Source of the DNA: Nitrospina sp.
Lineage (GTDB): Bacteria; Nitrospinota; Nitrospinia; Nitrospinales; VA-1
DNA length: 5,568 bases
Direction of reading: 5' to 3'
Assembly: GCA_002697825.1 (NCBI GenBank)
Contig: NZYH01000067.1
Coordinates: 7,233-12,800, forward strand
A program made the position numbers and the translations under genes. Shown here in pieces: positions 1-5,568 of this stretch; within the stretch, counting starts at the first letter, position 1; the number at the start of each line of letters is the position of its first letter. The notes under the pieces were generated by a model. It had not been told where the DNA came from. It saw only the letters and a program-made list of their open reading frames with translations, and ran no database searches.

Positions 1-455
1 CCGACAGCAACCACCAATTGTCCAATTTTGACCTTACTAGAATCAGCAAATTTGACCTCTGATAACGGTTCGCGTCGTTTCACCTGAACCACCGCAAGGT
101 CAGTATCTTCATCGGCCCCCAAGACATCACCAACAACCTTACTACCATCCATAAAGGTAACCTGAATTTTCAGAACATTTCGTACTACATGGCTATTAGT
201 GACGATTAAACCTTTTTCTGCATCAAAAATAACTCCGGCCCCCGCATTGGCGGGGCGACTTTTTCGTGGAAGTCCTTCCCCGACAGCACCTTTTGCAATA
301 TATGGAGAAAGACTAACCACCGCCGGCCGAACTTTGTCTGCCAACTTTACAAGCTCTTTCTCTACCTCTTCTAAAATTCCCGCACTGCTGAATTGCAACG
401 GAGTTAATACGAAGAGAAATAAAAGCAAACAAGTTTTACGCAATCTAGAATTCAT
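1..455 (-). CDS. HtrA/DegP-like trypsin-type serine protease, exported, 3' part outside the window
   Basis: Reading the complement from ATG at 455-453 gives 151 complete codons that remain open at the window edge, so this is the N-terminal part only. Residues 1-25 form a signal peptide: basic RLRK, a Leu/Phe-rich core, and a likely cut after FSSA. The rest matches the first half of an HtrA protease domain. GAGVIF (72-77) is followed by VTNSHVV with catalytic His89, then DTDLAVVQV with catalytic Asp119, and the fragment ends in VVAVG, the start of the usual AVGNP segment. The GNSGG serine motif and any PDZ domains would lie to the left of position 1. A stop codon lies in frame about ten codons upstream and no earlier ATG exists, which supports this start, although no clear Shine-Dalgarno is seen. 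By family, such proteins degrade misfolded envelope proteins in the periplasm. HtrA assignment is confident; the exact subtype (DegP, DegS or DegQ) cannot be told from this part. Confidence 0.88.
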   Translation of the reverse strand, partial: MNSRLRKTCLLLFLFVLTPLQFSSAGILEEVEKELVKLADKVRPAVVSLSPYIAKGAVGEGLPRKSRPANAGAGVIFDAEKGLIVTNSHVVRNVLKIQVTFMDGSKVVGDVLGADEDTDLAVVQVKRREPLSEVKFADSSKVKIGQLVVAV

Positions 456-483
456 TGAATTAAATAGTAGGTAGCAAATAATC

Positions 484-501
484 TAGGTTTACCTAAGGTA
501 A
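484..501. promoter_or_regulatory. Overlapping inverted repeats, possible operator
   Basis: TTACCT-A-AGGTAA (489-501) is a perfect 6-bp inverted repeat with one central base. It overlaps TAGGT-TT-ACCTA (484-495), a 5-bp inverted repeat that shares the ACCTA arm. Because the arm is shared, only one pairing could form at a time. The site lies between divergent genes, 29 bp upstream of the protease ATG, where a repressor or a leader hairpin would act. No known regulator is recognised. Confidence 0.3.
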
Positions 502-559
502 TATTTTGATTCCAAACTTGATTTTTCAATTAGGTCGTGAAAAAGTATGTACTAATATT

Positions 560-586
560 CTTATATACTATCCATTTAACTGTCAA
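560..586 (-). promoter_or_regulatory. Candidate sigma70 promoter for the protease gene
   Basis: On the minus strand an exact TTGACA box lies at 586-581 and a TATAAG hexamer at 565-560. The spacer is 15 bp, shorter than the ideal 17. Transcription would start near 553, leaving a leader of about 100 nt that contains the inverted repeats at 484-501. The match is by eye only. Confidence 0.4.
564..569 (+). promoter_or_regulatory. Candidate -10 box for cysH
   Basis: TATACT lies 31 bp before the cysH ATG on the plus strand and differs from TATAAT at one position. No convincing -35 box is seen 16-18 bp upstream, so the promoter would need an activator or is not real. It overlaps the -10 box of the divergent protease promoter, so the two could compete. 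Confidence 0.25.
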
Positions 587-600
587 GGCAGAACCGACCC

Positions 601-1302
601 ATGCCAATCGCGGACTCTGAATCCAAATCTGCAGAACAACTGATCCAATGGTGTATGGATCAATACGGCTTAAAAGCTGGACTTGCATGCAGCTTTGGCA
701 TGGAAGACATGATCCTCATAGATATCATCGCAAAGCTCAAGGGCCCTATCACCATTTTCACTTTAGATACAGGGCGTCTTCATGAAGAAACTTACGAAAT
801 AATGGAAAGAGTGCGGTCTCATTACGGATTAGAAATTAAAACTTATTTTCCGAACCTAGAACAGGTAGAAAAACTAGTGCGGGAAAAAGGTTTCTTCTCG
901 TTTAAAGAAAATATAGAAAACCGAAAAGAATGTTGTGAGATAAGAAAAATCGAGCCTCTTAACCGTGCGCTCAGTGAGCTTGATGCATGGGTTACCGGTT
1001 TAAGAAGGGATCAAGCAGTGACGCGAACCGAAACACCGAAAATATTAGAAGATATTGATCACCCTCCTTTGGTAAAAATAAATCCTTTAGCGGATTGGAC
1101 CCAAGCACAGGTGGAAGCTTATATTGACCAGCATAAGGTTCCGATCAATGCATTACACAAAAAAAACTTCCCCAGTATTGGTTGCGCCCCGTGCACACGA
1201 CCCATTGAACCTGGAGAAGATATCCGTGCAGGAAGATGGTGGTGGGAAAACCCCGAGCATAAAGAATGTGGCCTCCACCGCCCTAAAACCAGCAACAGCT
1301 AA
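601..1302 (+). CDS. cysH: Thioredoxin-dependent adenylyl-sulfate (APS) reductase, [4Fe-4S] type
   Basis: This cytoplasmic enzyme reduces activated sulfate (adenylyl sulfate) to sulfite and AMP with electrons from thioredoxin, in assimilatory sulfate reduction. The 233-aa product has the usual length. LACSFGMED (28-36) is the nucleotide-binding loop region of the PAPS-reductase fold, TLDTGRLHEETY (54-65) is a family signature, and GLRRDQAVTR (133-142) is the conserved Arg-rich segment. The iron-sulfur ligands are visible as Cys111-Cys112 and Cys195-x2-Cys198. These two pairs mark the APS-using type; the E. coli type PAPS reductase lacks them. The catalytic KECGLH motif near the C-terminus (Cys223) is intact. 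An in-frame TAA at 577-579 and the absence of other ATG codons fix the start. Only a weak AAGG (585-588) stands in for a ribosome site. No other sulfate gene (cysDN, cysJI) is in the window. Activity on PAPS as well cannot be excluded. Confidence 0.95.
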   Translation: MPIADSESKSAEQLIQWCMDQYGLKAGLACSFGMEDMILIDIIAKLKGPITIFTLDTGRLHEETYEIMERVRSHYGLEIKTYFPNLEQVEKLVREKGFFSFKENIENRKECCEIRKIEPLNRALSELDAWVTGLRRDQAVTRTETPKILEDIDHPPLVKINPLADWTQAQVEAYIDQHKVPINALHKKNFPSIGCAPCTRPIEPGEDIRAGRWWWENPEHKECGLHRPKTSNS

Positions 1303-1428
1303 CCTCTTACCTACAAAATATAAAAGAGTCTAATAAGGAATATAAATAGTATTTCATCCGAAAGCGACTTGAAGCCCCGTTCTGGATATGGAATGATTAT
1401 TCAACCACTAACAACCCTGTAAACAAAT

Positions 1429-2076
1429 ATGACTTCCATTGTCGACAAAACATGTGAATTTGTAGAAAAAAAGCTTGCTGGCGATGGTTCTGGCCATGAC
1501 TGGTGGCATATTGTTCGCGTCTGGACTATAGCAAAAAACATCGCTACGGAGGAACAAGCCCATTTGGAAACCGTGGAATTGGGAGCTTTGCTCCATGATA
1601 TCGCAGACTGGAAATTTCATGGCGGAGATGATTCCATAGGTCCTACCATTGCGAAAGAGTTTTTAAATAAAAATGATGTCGATCCTCAATTGACCCAATC
1701 TGTTGTTGAAATAATCTCCACGGTTTCTTACAAAGGTGCCGGTGTTGCAACGCCGATGAAAACTCTTGAAGGAAAAATTGTTCAAGATGCTGATCGTCTT
1801 GATGCTATTGGTGCCTTGGGTATCGCGCGTACTTTCGCATATGGTGGTTATAAAAATCGCCTCATCTACCACCCAGATGAGAAACCAGTCCTCCATCAAA
1901 CGTATTCGGATTACAAAAAAAATAAAGGCCATACCATTAACCATTTTTATGAGAAGCTGCTTCTTTTAAAAGATCGAATGAATACCCAAACGGGAAAACG
2001 TATTGCAGAAGCACGGCATCATTTCATGGAAAAGTTTCTCGACCAATTTTATAAGGAATGGGATGGAATTATCTGA
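1429..2076 (+). CDS. HD-domain metal-dependent phosphohydrolase (YedJ/YpgQ-like)
   Basis: The 215-aa product is a single HD-superfamily domain without signal peptide or membrane segment, so probably cytoplasmic. The metal-binding signature is complete: His27 in DWWHIVRV, the His56-Asp57 pair in LLHDIADWKFHGGD, and Asp122 in VQDADRLDAIG. The segment ARTFAYGG (133-140) is also typical of this branch. Proteins of this branch are annotated as YedJ/YpgQ; B. subtilis YpgQ is reported to split nucleoside triphosphates with release of pyrophosphate, but substrate choice cannot be read from the sequence here. An in-frame TAA at 1420-1422 makes ATG 1429 the first possible ATG. No Shine-Dalgarno precedes it. 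The last 14 bp overlap the sirtuin gene, suggesting one transcript and coupled translation. Superfamily call is firm; biological role is open. Confidence 0.88.
   Translation: MTSIVDKTCEFVEKKLAGDGSGHDWWHIVRVWTIAKNIATEEQAHLETVELGALLHDIADWKFHGGDDSIGPTIAKEFLNKNDVDPQLTQSVVEIISTVSYKGAGVATPMKTLEGKIVQDADRLDAIGALGIARTFAYGGYKNRLIYHPDEKPVLHQTYSDYKKNKGHTINHFYEKLLLLKDRMNTQTGKRIAEARHHFMEKFLDQFYKEWDGII
2053..2057 (+). promoter_or_regulatory. Ribosome binding site that fixes the sirtuin start
   Basis: AAGGA lies 5 nt before ATG 2063, inside the end of the HD-domain gene. It favours 2063 over the in-frame ATG at 2003, which lies 74 nt inside the HD gene and would add a stretch unlike sirtuin N-termini. Confidence 0.6.
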
Positions 2077-2886
2077 AACACTTCACAGGTCAGCAGAACT
2101 CATAAGGGCCGCTAAACGTTTATTACTATTAACCAGCGCTGGGATGAGTGCAGACTCAAACATACCGACATTCAGAGATAAAGATGGTTATTGGAAAAAC
2201 TTTCCTCCCTTTAAAGAAAAAAATCTAGAGGCCCAAGACTTAGCCAGTCCTTGGGCTTTTCGCAATGAGTTACCGCATGCTTGGGCCTTTTATGAATGGA
2301 GACGGAGGAATGCAAATGAAAATCAGCCGCATGAAGGTTATCGAATTATCAACGAATGGTTTGAAAATTGTGAGGGCTTCATCCATACCACCAACACAGA
2401 TGGATTTCATCTGATTTCTGGATGCGATAAAGAGAAAATCCTGGAAACACATGGCTCTATGTGGCGCCTGCAATGCCTCAACACATGCACGCACCAGTAT
2501 TGGGAAGATTTTTCCGTTCCCTATGTGACCTGGATATCCAAACCATGAAAGCTTCCAACTACCCTATCTGCATACAATGTCGCGGCATTGCAAGGCCTCA
2601 TATCTTAATGTTTGGAGATGGGGAATATACAGGTCACCCAGAACAAGAAACTAACTTTAGAAACTTTTTAGAAGATCCAATAGATCTCGCCATTTTGGTA
2701 GGAAGTTCAGGGGCCGTGCCCACTAATGATTATATTGCATTGCACCTCCAGGATAAGGGAACTGCTGTAATTAACATAAATCTGGATCCGGCCAGCAATC
2801 AAATCGTTAATACAGACTTATTCGTTGAAATGAAAGGTAAAGACGCTTTTGTAGAGCTTAACAGAATAGCTTTTGGCAAAAGTTGA
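2063..2886 (+). pseudogene. SIR2-family NAD-dependent protein deacylase, interrupted by a -1 frameshift near 2519
   Basis: Two overlapping frames together encode one sirtuin of about 274 aa. Frame one runs 2063-2548. The matching continuation is in another frame from CTA at 2521 to the stop at 2886. In merged numbering, TSAGMSADSNIPTFRD (24-39) is the NAD-binding loop, TTNTDG (109-114) corresponds to TQNID, and ETHGS carries the catalytic His130. Zinc ligands are Cys138, Cys142, Cys170 and Cys173. ARPHILMFGD (177-186) and the later VGSSGAVP (GTS-like) segment complete the fold. Frame one leaves the family after DFSVP and reads YVTWISKP to a stop; the other frame supplies LCDLDIQTMKAS exactly where expected. 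One more C in the CCC run at 2519-2521 would restore a single frame, so a one-base deletion or a sequencing error is the simplest reading. The stop of the first part overlaps an ATG in the second frame (ATGA, 2545-2548), so two separate polypeptides are conceivable. By family the enzyme uses NAD+ to remove acyl groups from lysine. It follows the HD gene with a 14-bp overlap. Family assignment is firm; whether the gene is functional is open. Confidence 0.85.
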
Positions 2887-2934
2887 AAAACCAAACGAAC
2901 ATGAAATGTTTTAATTTTCGAATGAATAAGAGTA

Positions 2935-2943
2935 TGGTATTCT
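2935..2943 (+). promoter_or_regulatory. Candidate extended -10 element for the DUF1566 gene
   Basis: TGGTATTCT fits the TGn-TATAAT pattern with TATTCT as the hexamer, about 67 bp before ATG 3010. The upstream -35 region is only T-rich, as extended -10 promoters allow. The match is weak and by eye. Confidence 0.25.
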
Positions 2944-3009
2944 CCAACCAGCCCCAATAATACAAAATCAAAATTAAGGTCTTCAATATAATTTTTAAGG
3001 AGTTTTAAA

Positions 3010-3657
3010 ATGAGAATCGTCCTTTTAACTTTAGTGATTTTGCTTACCCAGGCGGTTCCTTCTTTTGCCAAATGTAAAAAAAGTGATATTTGTACCATGA
3101 TGGAAAAAATGGACCATTTTTCTATATTGAATGCCTGCCCAGGTTCTGCTCCCCTGTTAAAAGAATGTAAAAAAGTAAACGAAGTCGCCTTACCACCGTT
3201 ACCTAGCCCTGAGTTTATAGATAATGGGGATGAAACAATTACCGACAAAGTCAATAAACTCCGATGGATTAAAAAAGGTACTGAGACAAGACTAAGCTTG
3301 AAAGATGCATTAGCTTTTGCTAGTAGTGAGAATTTTGCAGGTAGTTCGGAGTGGCGACTCCCTACCTTACCCGAGCTGCGGACACTTCTCTATCCTGAAA
3401 AAATTGTCAATGCCAGTGGTAAAAGAGCTTGGATCAATCCAGTCTTTGACAATAGCAGGGCACATTACTACTGGACTTCTACTAAATGCGATGAAGTCTC
3501 TTTCATTGAGGAAAACTACCAAGGTAAACACCAGAAAAAAACCTGCCAAAGGGGAGAAGCTGCAAATTGGCTGGTACTTTTCAAAGTTGGTACCACGGTA
3601 TGGTTTCTTACAAAAGATGCAAAACATCACATATGGTTAGTTCAAAACCATAAATAA
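3010..3657 (+). CDS. Secreted DUF1566-domain protein with six cysteines
   Basis: The 215-aa product begins with a clear signal peptide: basic Arg2, a hydrophobic core, and a likely cut after SFA at Ala20. The first mature residues are Lys-Cys, and a lipobox is absent, so it should be released to the periplasm or outside. A Cys-rich linker (Cys22, 28, 43, 53) is followed by a DUF1566 domain from about residue 70. NGDETITDKVNKLRW (72-86) resembles the usual DNGDGTVTD...GLMW opening, and EWRLPTLPEL (114-123) and YYWTST (153-158) are the core signatures. Cys160 and Cys179 are inside the domain. DUF1566 resembles C-type-lectin-like and formylglycine-enzyme-like folds and is common in surface or exported proteins, but its function is unknown. 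A strong AAGGAG (2997-3002), 7 nt before the ATG, supports the start. It has its own upstream gap of 123 bp and a 144-bp gap downstream, so it is probably transcribed alone. Confidence 0.88.
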   Translation: MRIVLLTLVILLTQAVPSFAKCKKSDICTMMEKMDHFSILNACPGSAPLLKECKKVNEVALPPLPSPEFIDNGDETITDKVNKLRWIKKGTETRLSLKDALAFASSENFAGSSEWRLPTLPELRTLLYPEKIVNASGKRAWINPVFDNSRAHYYWTSTKCDEVSFIEENYQGKHQKKTCQRGEAANWLVLFKVGTTVWFLTKDAKHHIWLVQNHK

Positions 3658-3711
3658 AAAATTCTCTGTTATGAATAAAAAACTATTTTAATTGCTCTAA
3701 ACCTACCTAAC

Positions 3712-3725
3712 ATCTCAATTGAGAT
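3712..3725. promoter_or_regulatory. 14-bp perfect palindrome upstream of selO
   Basis: ATCTCAATTGAGAT reads identically on both strands without a gap. It lies 67-80 bp before the likely selO start, in the 144-bp gap after the DUF1566 gene. A TTGAGA hexamer (3719-3724) within it resembles a -35 box, so a dimeric repressor bound here could block selO transcription. No T-run follows, so it is not a typical terminator. No known operator is recognised. Confidence 0.35.
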
Positions 3726-3801
3726 AAAAGAATCTATTTCTCATGTATTTTTATCAAGATTAATACAAGGTTGAAATTTGTTAACTGAACCGTGAAAAAC
3801 T

Positions 3802-5265
3802 TTGCCACTTTGCAAAAGCTTAAATTTTAAAAATCGTTTTATAAATTTAGGTCCGGAGTTTTACCAGGAAAAGCTACCCGATCCAGTTACCGACCCCTAT
3901 TTGGTCGACTATTCTCCGCTGGCAGGTCAATTAATTGATCTGCCATCTGAACTGAGTCCAGAGCTCCTAGAAATACTCAGTGGCAACCAGGCTATGGAGG
4001 GTGCTAGACCTCTGGCTATGACTTACTCCGGTCACCAATTTGGATCTTATAATCCCAGGTTAGGAGATGGGAGAGGCCTATTGCTAGGAGAAGTTTTAAA
4101 TAAAGAAAAATTAAGTTGGGATGTTTATCTTAAAGGTGCTGGACCAACCCGTTTTGCAAGAGGATTTGATGGAAGAGCCACTCTACAATCTTCTATTCGC
4201 GAACATCTGGGAAGTGAAGCACTGCACGGACTGGGAATACCCACCACTCGCTCCTTGGCCGTGATCGGTATTCGGGAACTAATATATAGACAAAAACCTG
4301 AATTGGCAGCTATTTTAGTGCGAGTGGCTGACTGTCATATCCGTTTTGGAAGTTTTGAGTTTTTTCATTATACAAATCAACCAAAAAATATTGAGCGTCT
4401 TGCAGATTTTGCCATCCAAAACTTCCACAATGATATCTGCAAAGAACCTGAACGGCACAAAATATTTTTTAGACGGGTTTTGACGCTTACAGCAAAACTT
4501 ATCGCCAAATGGCAAGCAGTGGGTTTTGTCCATGGTGTTATGAATACCGACAATATGACCATCACAGGTACAACATTTGATTATGGACCTTATGGTTTTA
4601 TAGATAGTTTTAATCCAAGCTACACCCCAAACTCATCAGACACTCATGGCCGATACGCTTTCCAAAAACAAGCTGAAATCGGATTCTGGAATTTGAATAA
4701 ATTCGCAGAAACATTAGTAACATTGGTGGGAGCAGATCAACTAGAAGAAGAAATAAAAAAATACCAACCGCTATTCAATGGGTTTTACCGTGAAGAAATG
4801 GGGCACAAACTTGGATTAGCAATACTTGATTCAGATTTTAGCGAACTGACACAAGACATGTTTCAACTATTAAAAAAAAGTCAATCGGACTACTCAAACT
4901 TTTTCCGTCAACTTGCTGATTATCCAGATAGAATCAAAAAATCATATTTTGATACCAGTTTTCATTCTTGGCTAGACAGATATATTAAACTTTGCGAACG
5001 AGAAGATATAAATAATGATGAACGCAAAAGTAAAATGGACGCAGTCAATCCAAAATTTATTTTAAGAACTCACCTTGTAAAACGAGCTCTGGATAAAGCG
5101 CTAAAAGAATCAGATTTCTCCGAGATAAAGCGTTTGCGAATACTTTTGGAAAATCCCTTTGAAGATCGACCTGAAATATTTAATAAATATAATATCGACC
5201 CGGAATTCTATTCGCAGGATACACCCAATGAATTTCTGGGCAATCAATTAAGTTGTTCCGCATAG
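3802..5265 (+). CDS. selO: SelO-family protein adenylyltransferase (AMPylating pseudokinase, YdiU)
   Basis: SelO has a kinase fold with ATP bound in flipped orientation and transfers AMP to Ser, Thr or Tyr of proteins; in bacteria it is linked to redox stress. The 487-aa reading has the family's usual length. Visible motifs are GHQFGSYNPRLGDGR (77-91), YLKGAGPTRFARGFDGR (109-125) with the ATP-binding Lys111, REHLGSEALHGLGIPTTRSL (133-152) with Glu134, and RVADCHIRFGSFEFF (174-188). VHGVMNTDNM (243-252) contains catalytic-base Asp250 and metal-binding Asn251, and FDYGPYGFID (259-268) contains Asp260. These positions match the residues known from Pseudomonas syringae SelO with an offset of two. 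The C-terminus LSCSA carries Cys485, which corresponds to the selenocysteine of eukaryotic SelO. The start is doubtful: TTG 3802 has no Shine-Dalgarno and follows an in-frame TGA at 3793-3795. SLNFKNRF fits the family N-terminus, but a GTG at 3792 in another frame gives a plausible alternative. Core function is highly certain. Confidence 0.93.
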   Translation: MPLCKSLNFKNRFINLGPEFYQEKLPDPVTDPYLVDYSPLAGQLIDLPSELSPELLEILSGNQAMEGARPLAMTYSGHQFGSYNPRLGDGRGLLLGEVLNKEKLSWDVYLKGAGPTRFARGFDGRATLQSSIREHLGSEALHGLGIPTTRSLAVIGIRELIYRQKPELAAILVRVADCHIRFGSFEFFHYTNQPKNIERLADFAIQNFHNDICKEPERHKIFFRRVLTLTAKLIAKWQAVGFVHGVMNTDNMTITGTTFDYGPYGFIDSFNPSYTPNSSDTHGRYAFQKQAEIGFWNLNKFAETLVTLVGADQLEEEIKKYQPLFNGFYREEMGHKLGLAILDSDFSELTQDMFQLLKKSQSDYSNFFRQLADYPDRIKKSYFDTSFHSWLDRYIKLCEREDINNDERKSKMDAVNPKFILRTHLVKRALDKALKESDFSEIKRLRILLENPFEDRPEIFNKYNIDPEFYSQDTPNEFLGNQLSCSA

Positions 5266-5300
5266 GTTTGAAACCACTTAATTAGAAAGGAAACTTTAGA

Positions 5301-5531
5301 ATGATTGTTCTTGATGGAGAGATTACAGAACTGACAACTCCCCCTAACAAAGCAGATCAATTTAGGGAGTTGACCATTTGGATCCCTGAAACCGGAGAGC
5401 ATATCGAAATGACCTGCTATGTTCATGAAGTACAAAAAGCTGGATTTGAGGAGGGTAGCCAAATTTCCATAAAAATAGAAAAAAAATTGGATATCGATTC
5501 CCTTACACGCGATCTTCTCAAACCTCAGTAG
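5301..5531 (+). CDS. Small hypothetical protein downstream of selO
   Basis: The 76-aa product is not recognised. It has no signal peptide, membrane segment or cysteine pair (a single Cys40), and is acidic in its middle part. It is rich in alternating hydrophobic and polar residues (LTIWIPETG, IEMTCYVHEV, ISIKIEKK), which suggests a small beta-barrel or OB-like fold with a short C-terminal helix (DIDSLTRDLL); this is inference from pattern only. A good ribosome site, AAGGA at 5287-5291, lies 9 nt before the ATG, which makes it a credible real gene. It starts 35 nt after the selO stop with no terminator between, so co-transcription with selO is likely. The 37 nt after its stop hold no clear terminator. 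Confidence 0.7.
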   Translation: MIVLDGEITELTTPPNKADQFRELTIWIPETGEHIEMTCYVHEVQKAGFEEGSQISIKIEKKLDIDSLTRDLLKPQ

Positions 5532-5568
5532 TTAAACGGCTGGCTTTTATTTATTCATCTGATAACAT

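Noticed and set aside
199..474. 91-aa plus-strand open frame
   Set aside because: It lies antisense to the HtrA-like protease gene, which has a signal peptide and catalytic His and Asp; the plus-strand product shows no family features and is low-complexity Ser/Thr/Pro.
1124..1333. 69-aa open frame inside the end of cysH
   Set aside because: It is an out-of-frame shadow of cysH, which has all its cluster and catalytic cysteines in the main frame.
1303..1345. CTCTT...AAGAG inverted repeat after cysH as terminator
   Set aside because: The arms are only 5 bp with a loop of about 16 nt and no T-tract follows.
2508..2524. Programmed -1 frameshifting in the sirtuin
   Set aside because: The nearest homopolymer, T TTT TCC, is not a canonical X XXY YYZ heptamer in the zero frame (TCC cannot re-pair as TTC) and lies before the needed switch; no obvious downstream hairpin is seen.
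2870..2882. CTTTT-GGC-AAAAG hairpin as terminator of the sirtuin gene
   Set aside because: The stem is five AT-rich pairs, overlaps the last sense codons, and is not followed by a T-run.
2063..2886. SIR2 gene as an anti-phage defence effector
   Set aside because: The motifs are those of a stand-alone zinc-binding lysine deacylase, and no argonaute, HerA, TIR or other defence partner is nearby.
2799..3254. 151-aa minus-strand open frame
   Set aside because: It spans the sirtuin end, the gap and the DUF1566 start on the opposite strand, with no family motifs; the plus-strand genes explain the coding signal.

Overview
The window is an AT-rich bacterial chromosome segment holding ordinary single-copy housekeeping or accessory genes. 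There is no tRNA, rRNA, CRISPR array, insertion sequence or recognisable phage gene. An exported HtrA-type protease, an assimilatory [4Fe-4S] adenylyl-sulfate reductase, a SelO pseudokinase ending in a Cys near its C-terminus and a secreted DUF1566 protein all fit a Gram-negative, free-living bacterium. Nothing fixes the phylum; an aquatic proteobacterium or a Nitrospinota-like lineage is only a guess. All complete genes lie on the plus strand. The single minus-strand gene runs off the left edge.

Layout: (1) 1-455, minus strand: N-terminal part of a signal-peptide-bearing trypsin-like (HtrA/DegP) protease, read through the catalytic His and Asp and cut by the window edge. (2) 456-600: a divergent intergenic region with a good minus-strand -35 box, an overlapping plus-strand -10 candidate and two overlapping inverted repeats. 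(3) 601-1302: cysH, adenylyl-sulfate reductase. (4) 1429-2076: HD-domain phosphohydrolase, overlapping by 14 nt (5) a SIR2-family NAD-dependent deacylase at 2063-2886. The sirtuin is broken by an apparent one-base deletion near 2519-2521, and the upstream frame stops in an ATGA overlap that could restart translation of the second half. (6) 3010-3657: secreted DUF1566 protein with six cysteines. (7) 3802-5265: SelO protein adenylyltransferase, complete in its core but with an ambiguous 5' end. (8) 5301-5531: a small protein of unknown function, probably co-transcribed with selO.

Two functional couples are visible: the HD hydrolase with the sirtuin, and selO with the 76-aa ORF. cysH supplies reduced sulfur by converting APS to sulfite. 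SelO is tied by family knowledge to redox stress through AMPylation. The sirtuin consumes NAD+ to remove acyl groups from lysine. No single pathway links them all, and I see no convincing novel multi-gene system. The observations most worth a second look are the frameshifted or split sirtuin, the uncertain SelO start, and the palindromes in the intergenic regions.
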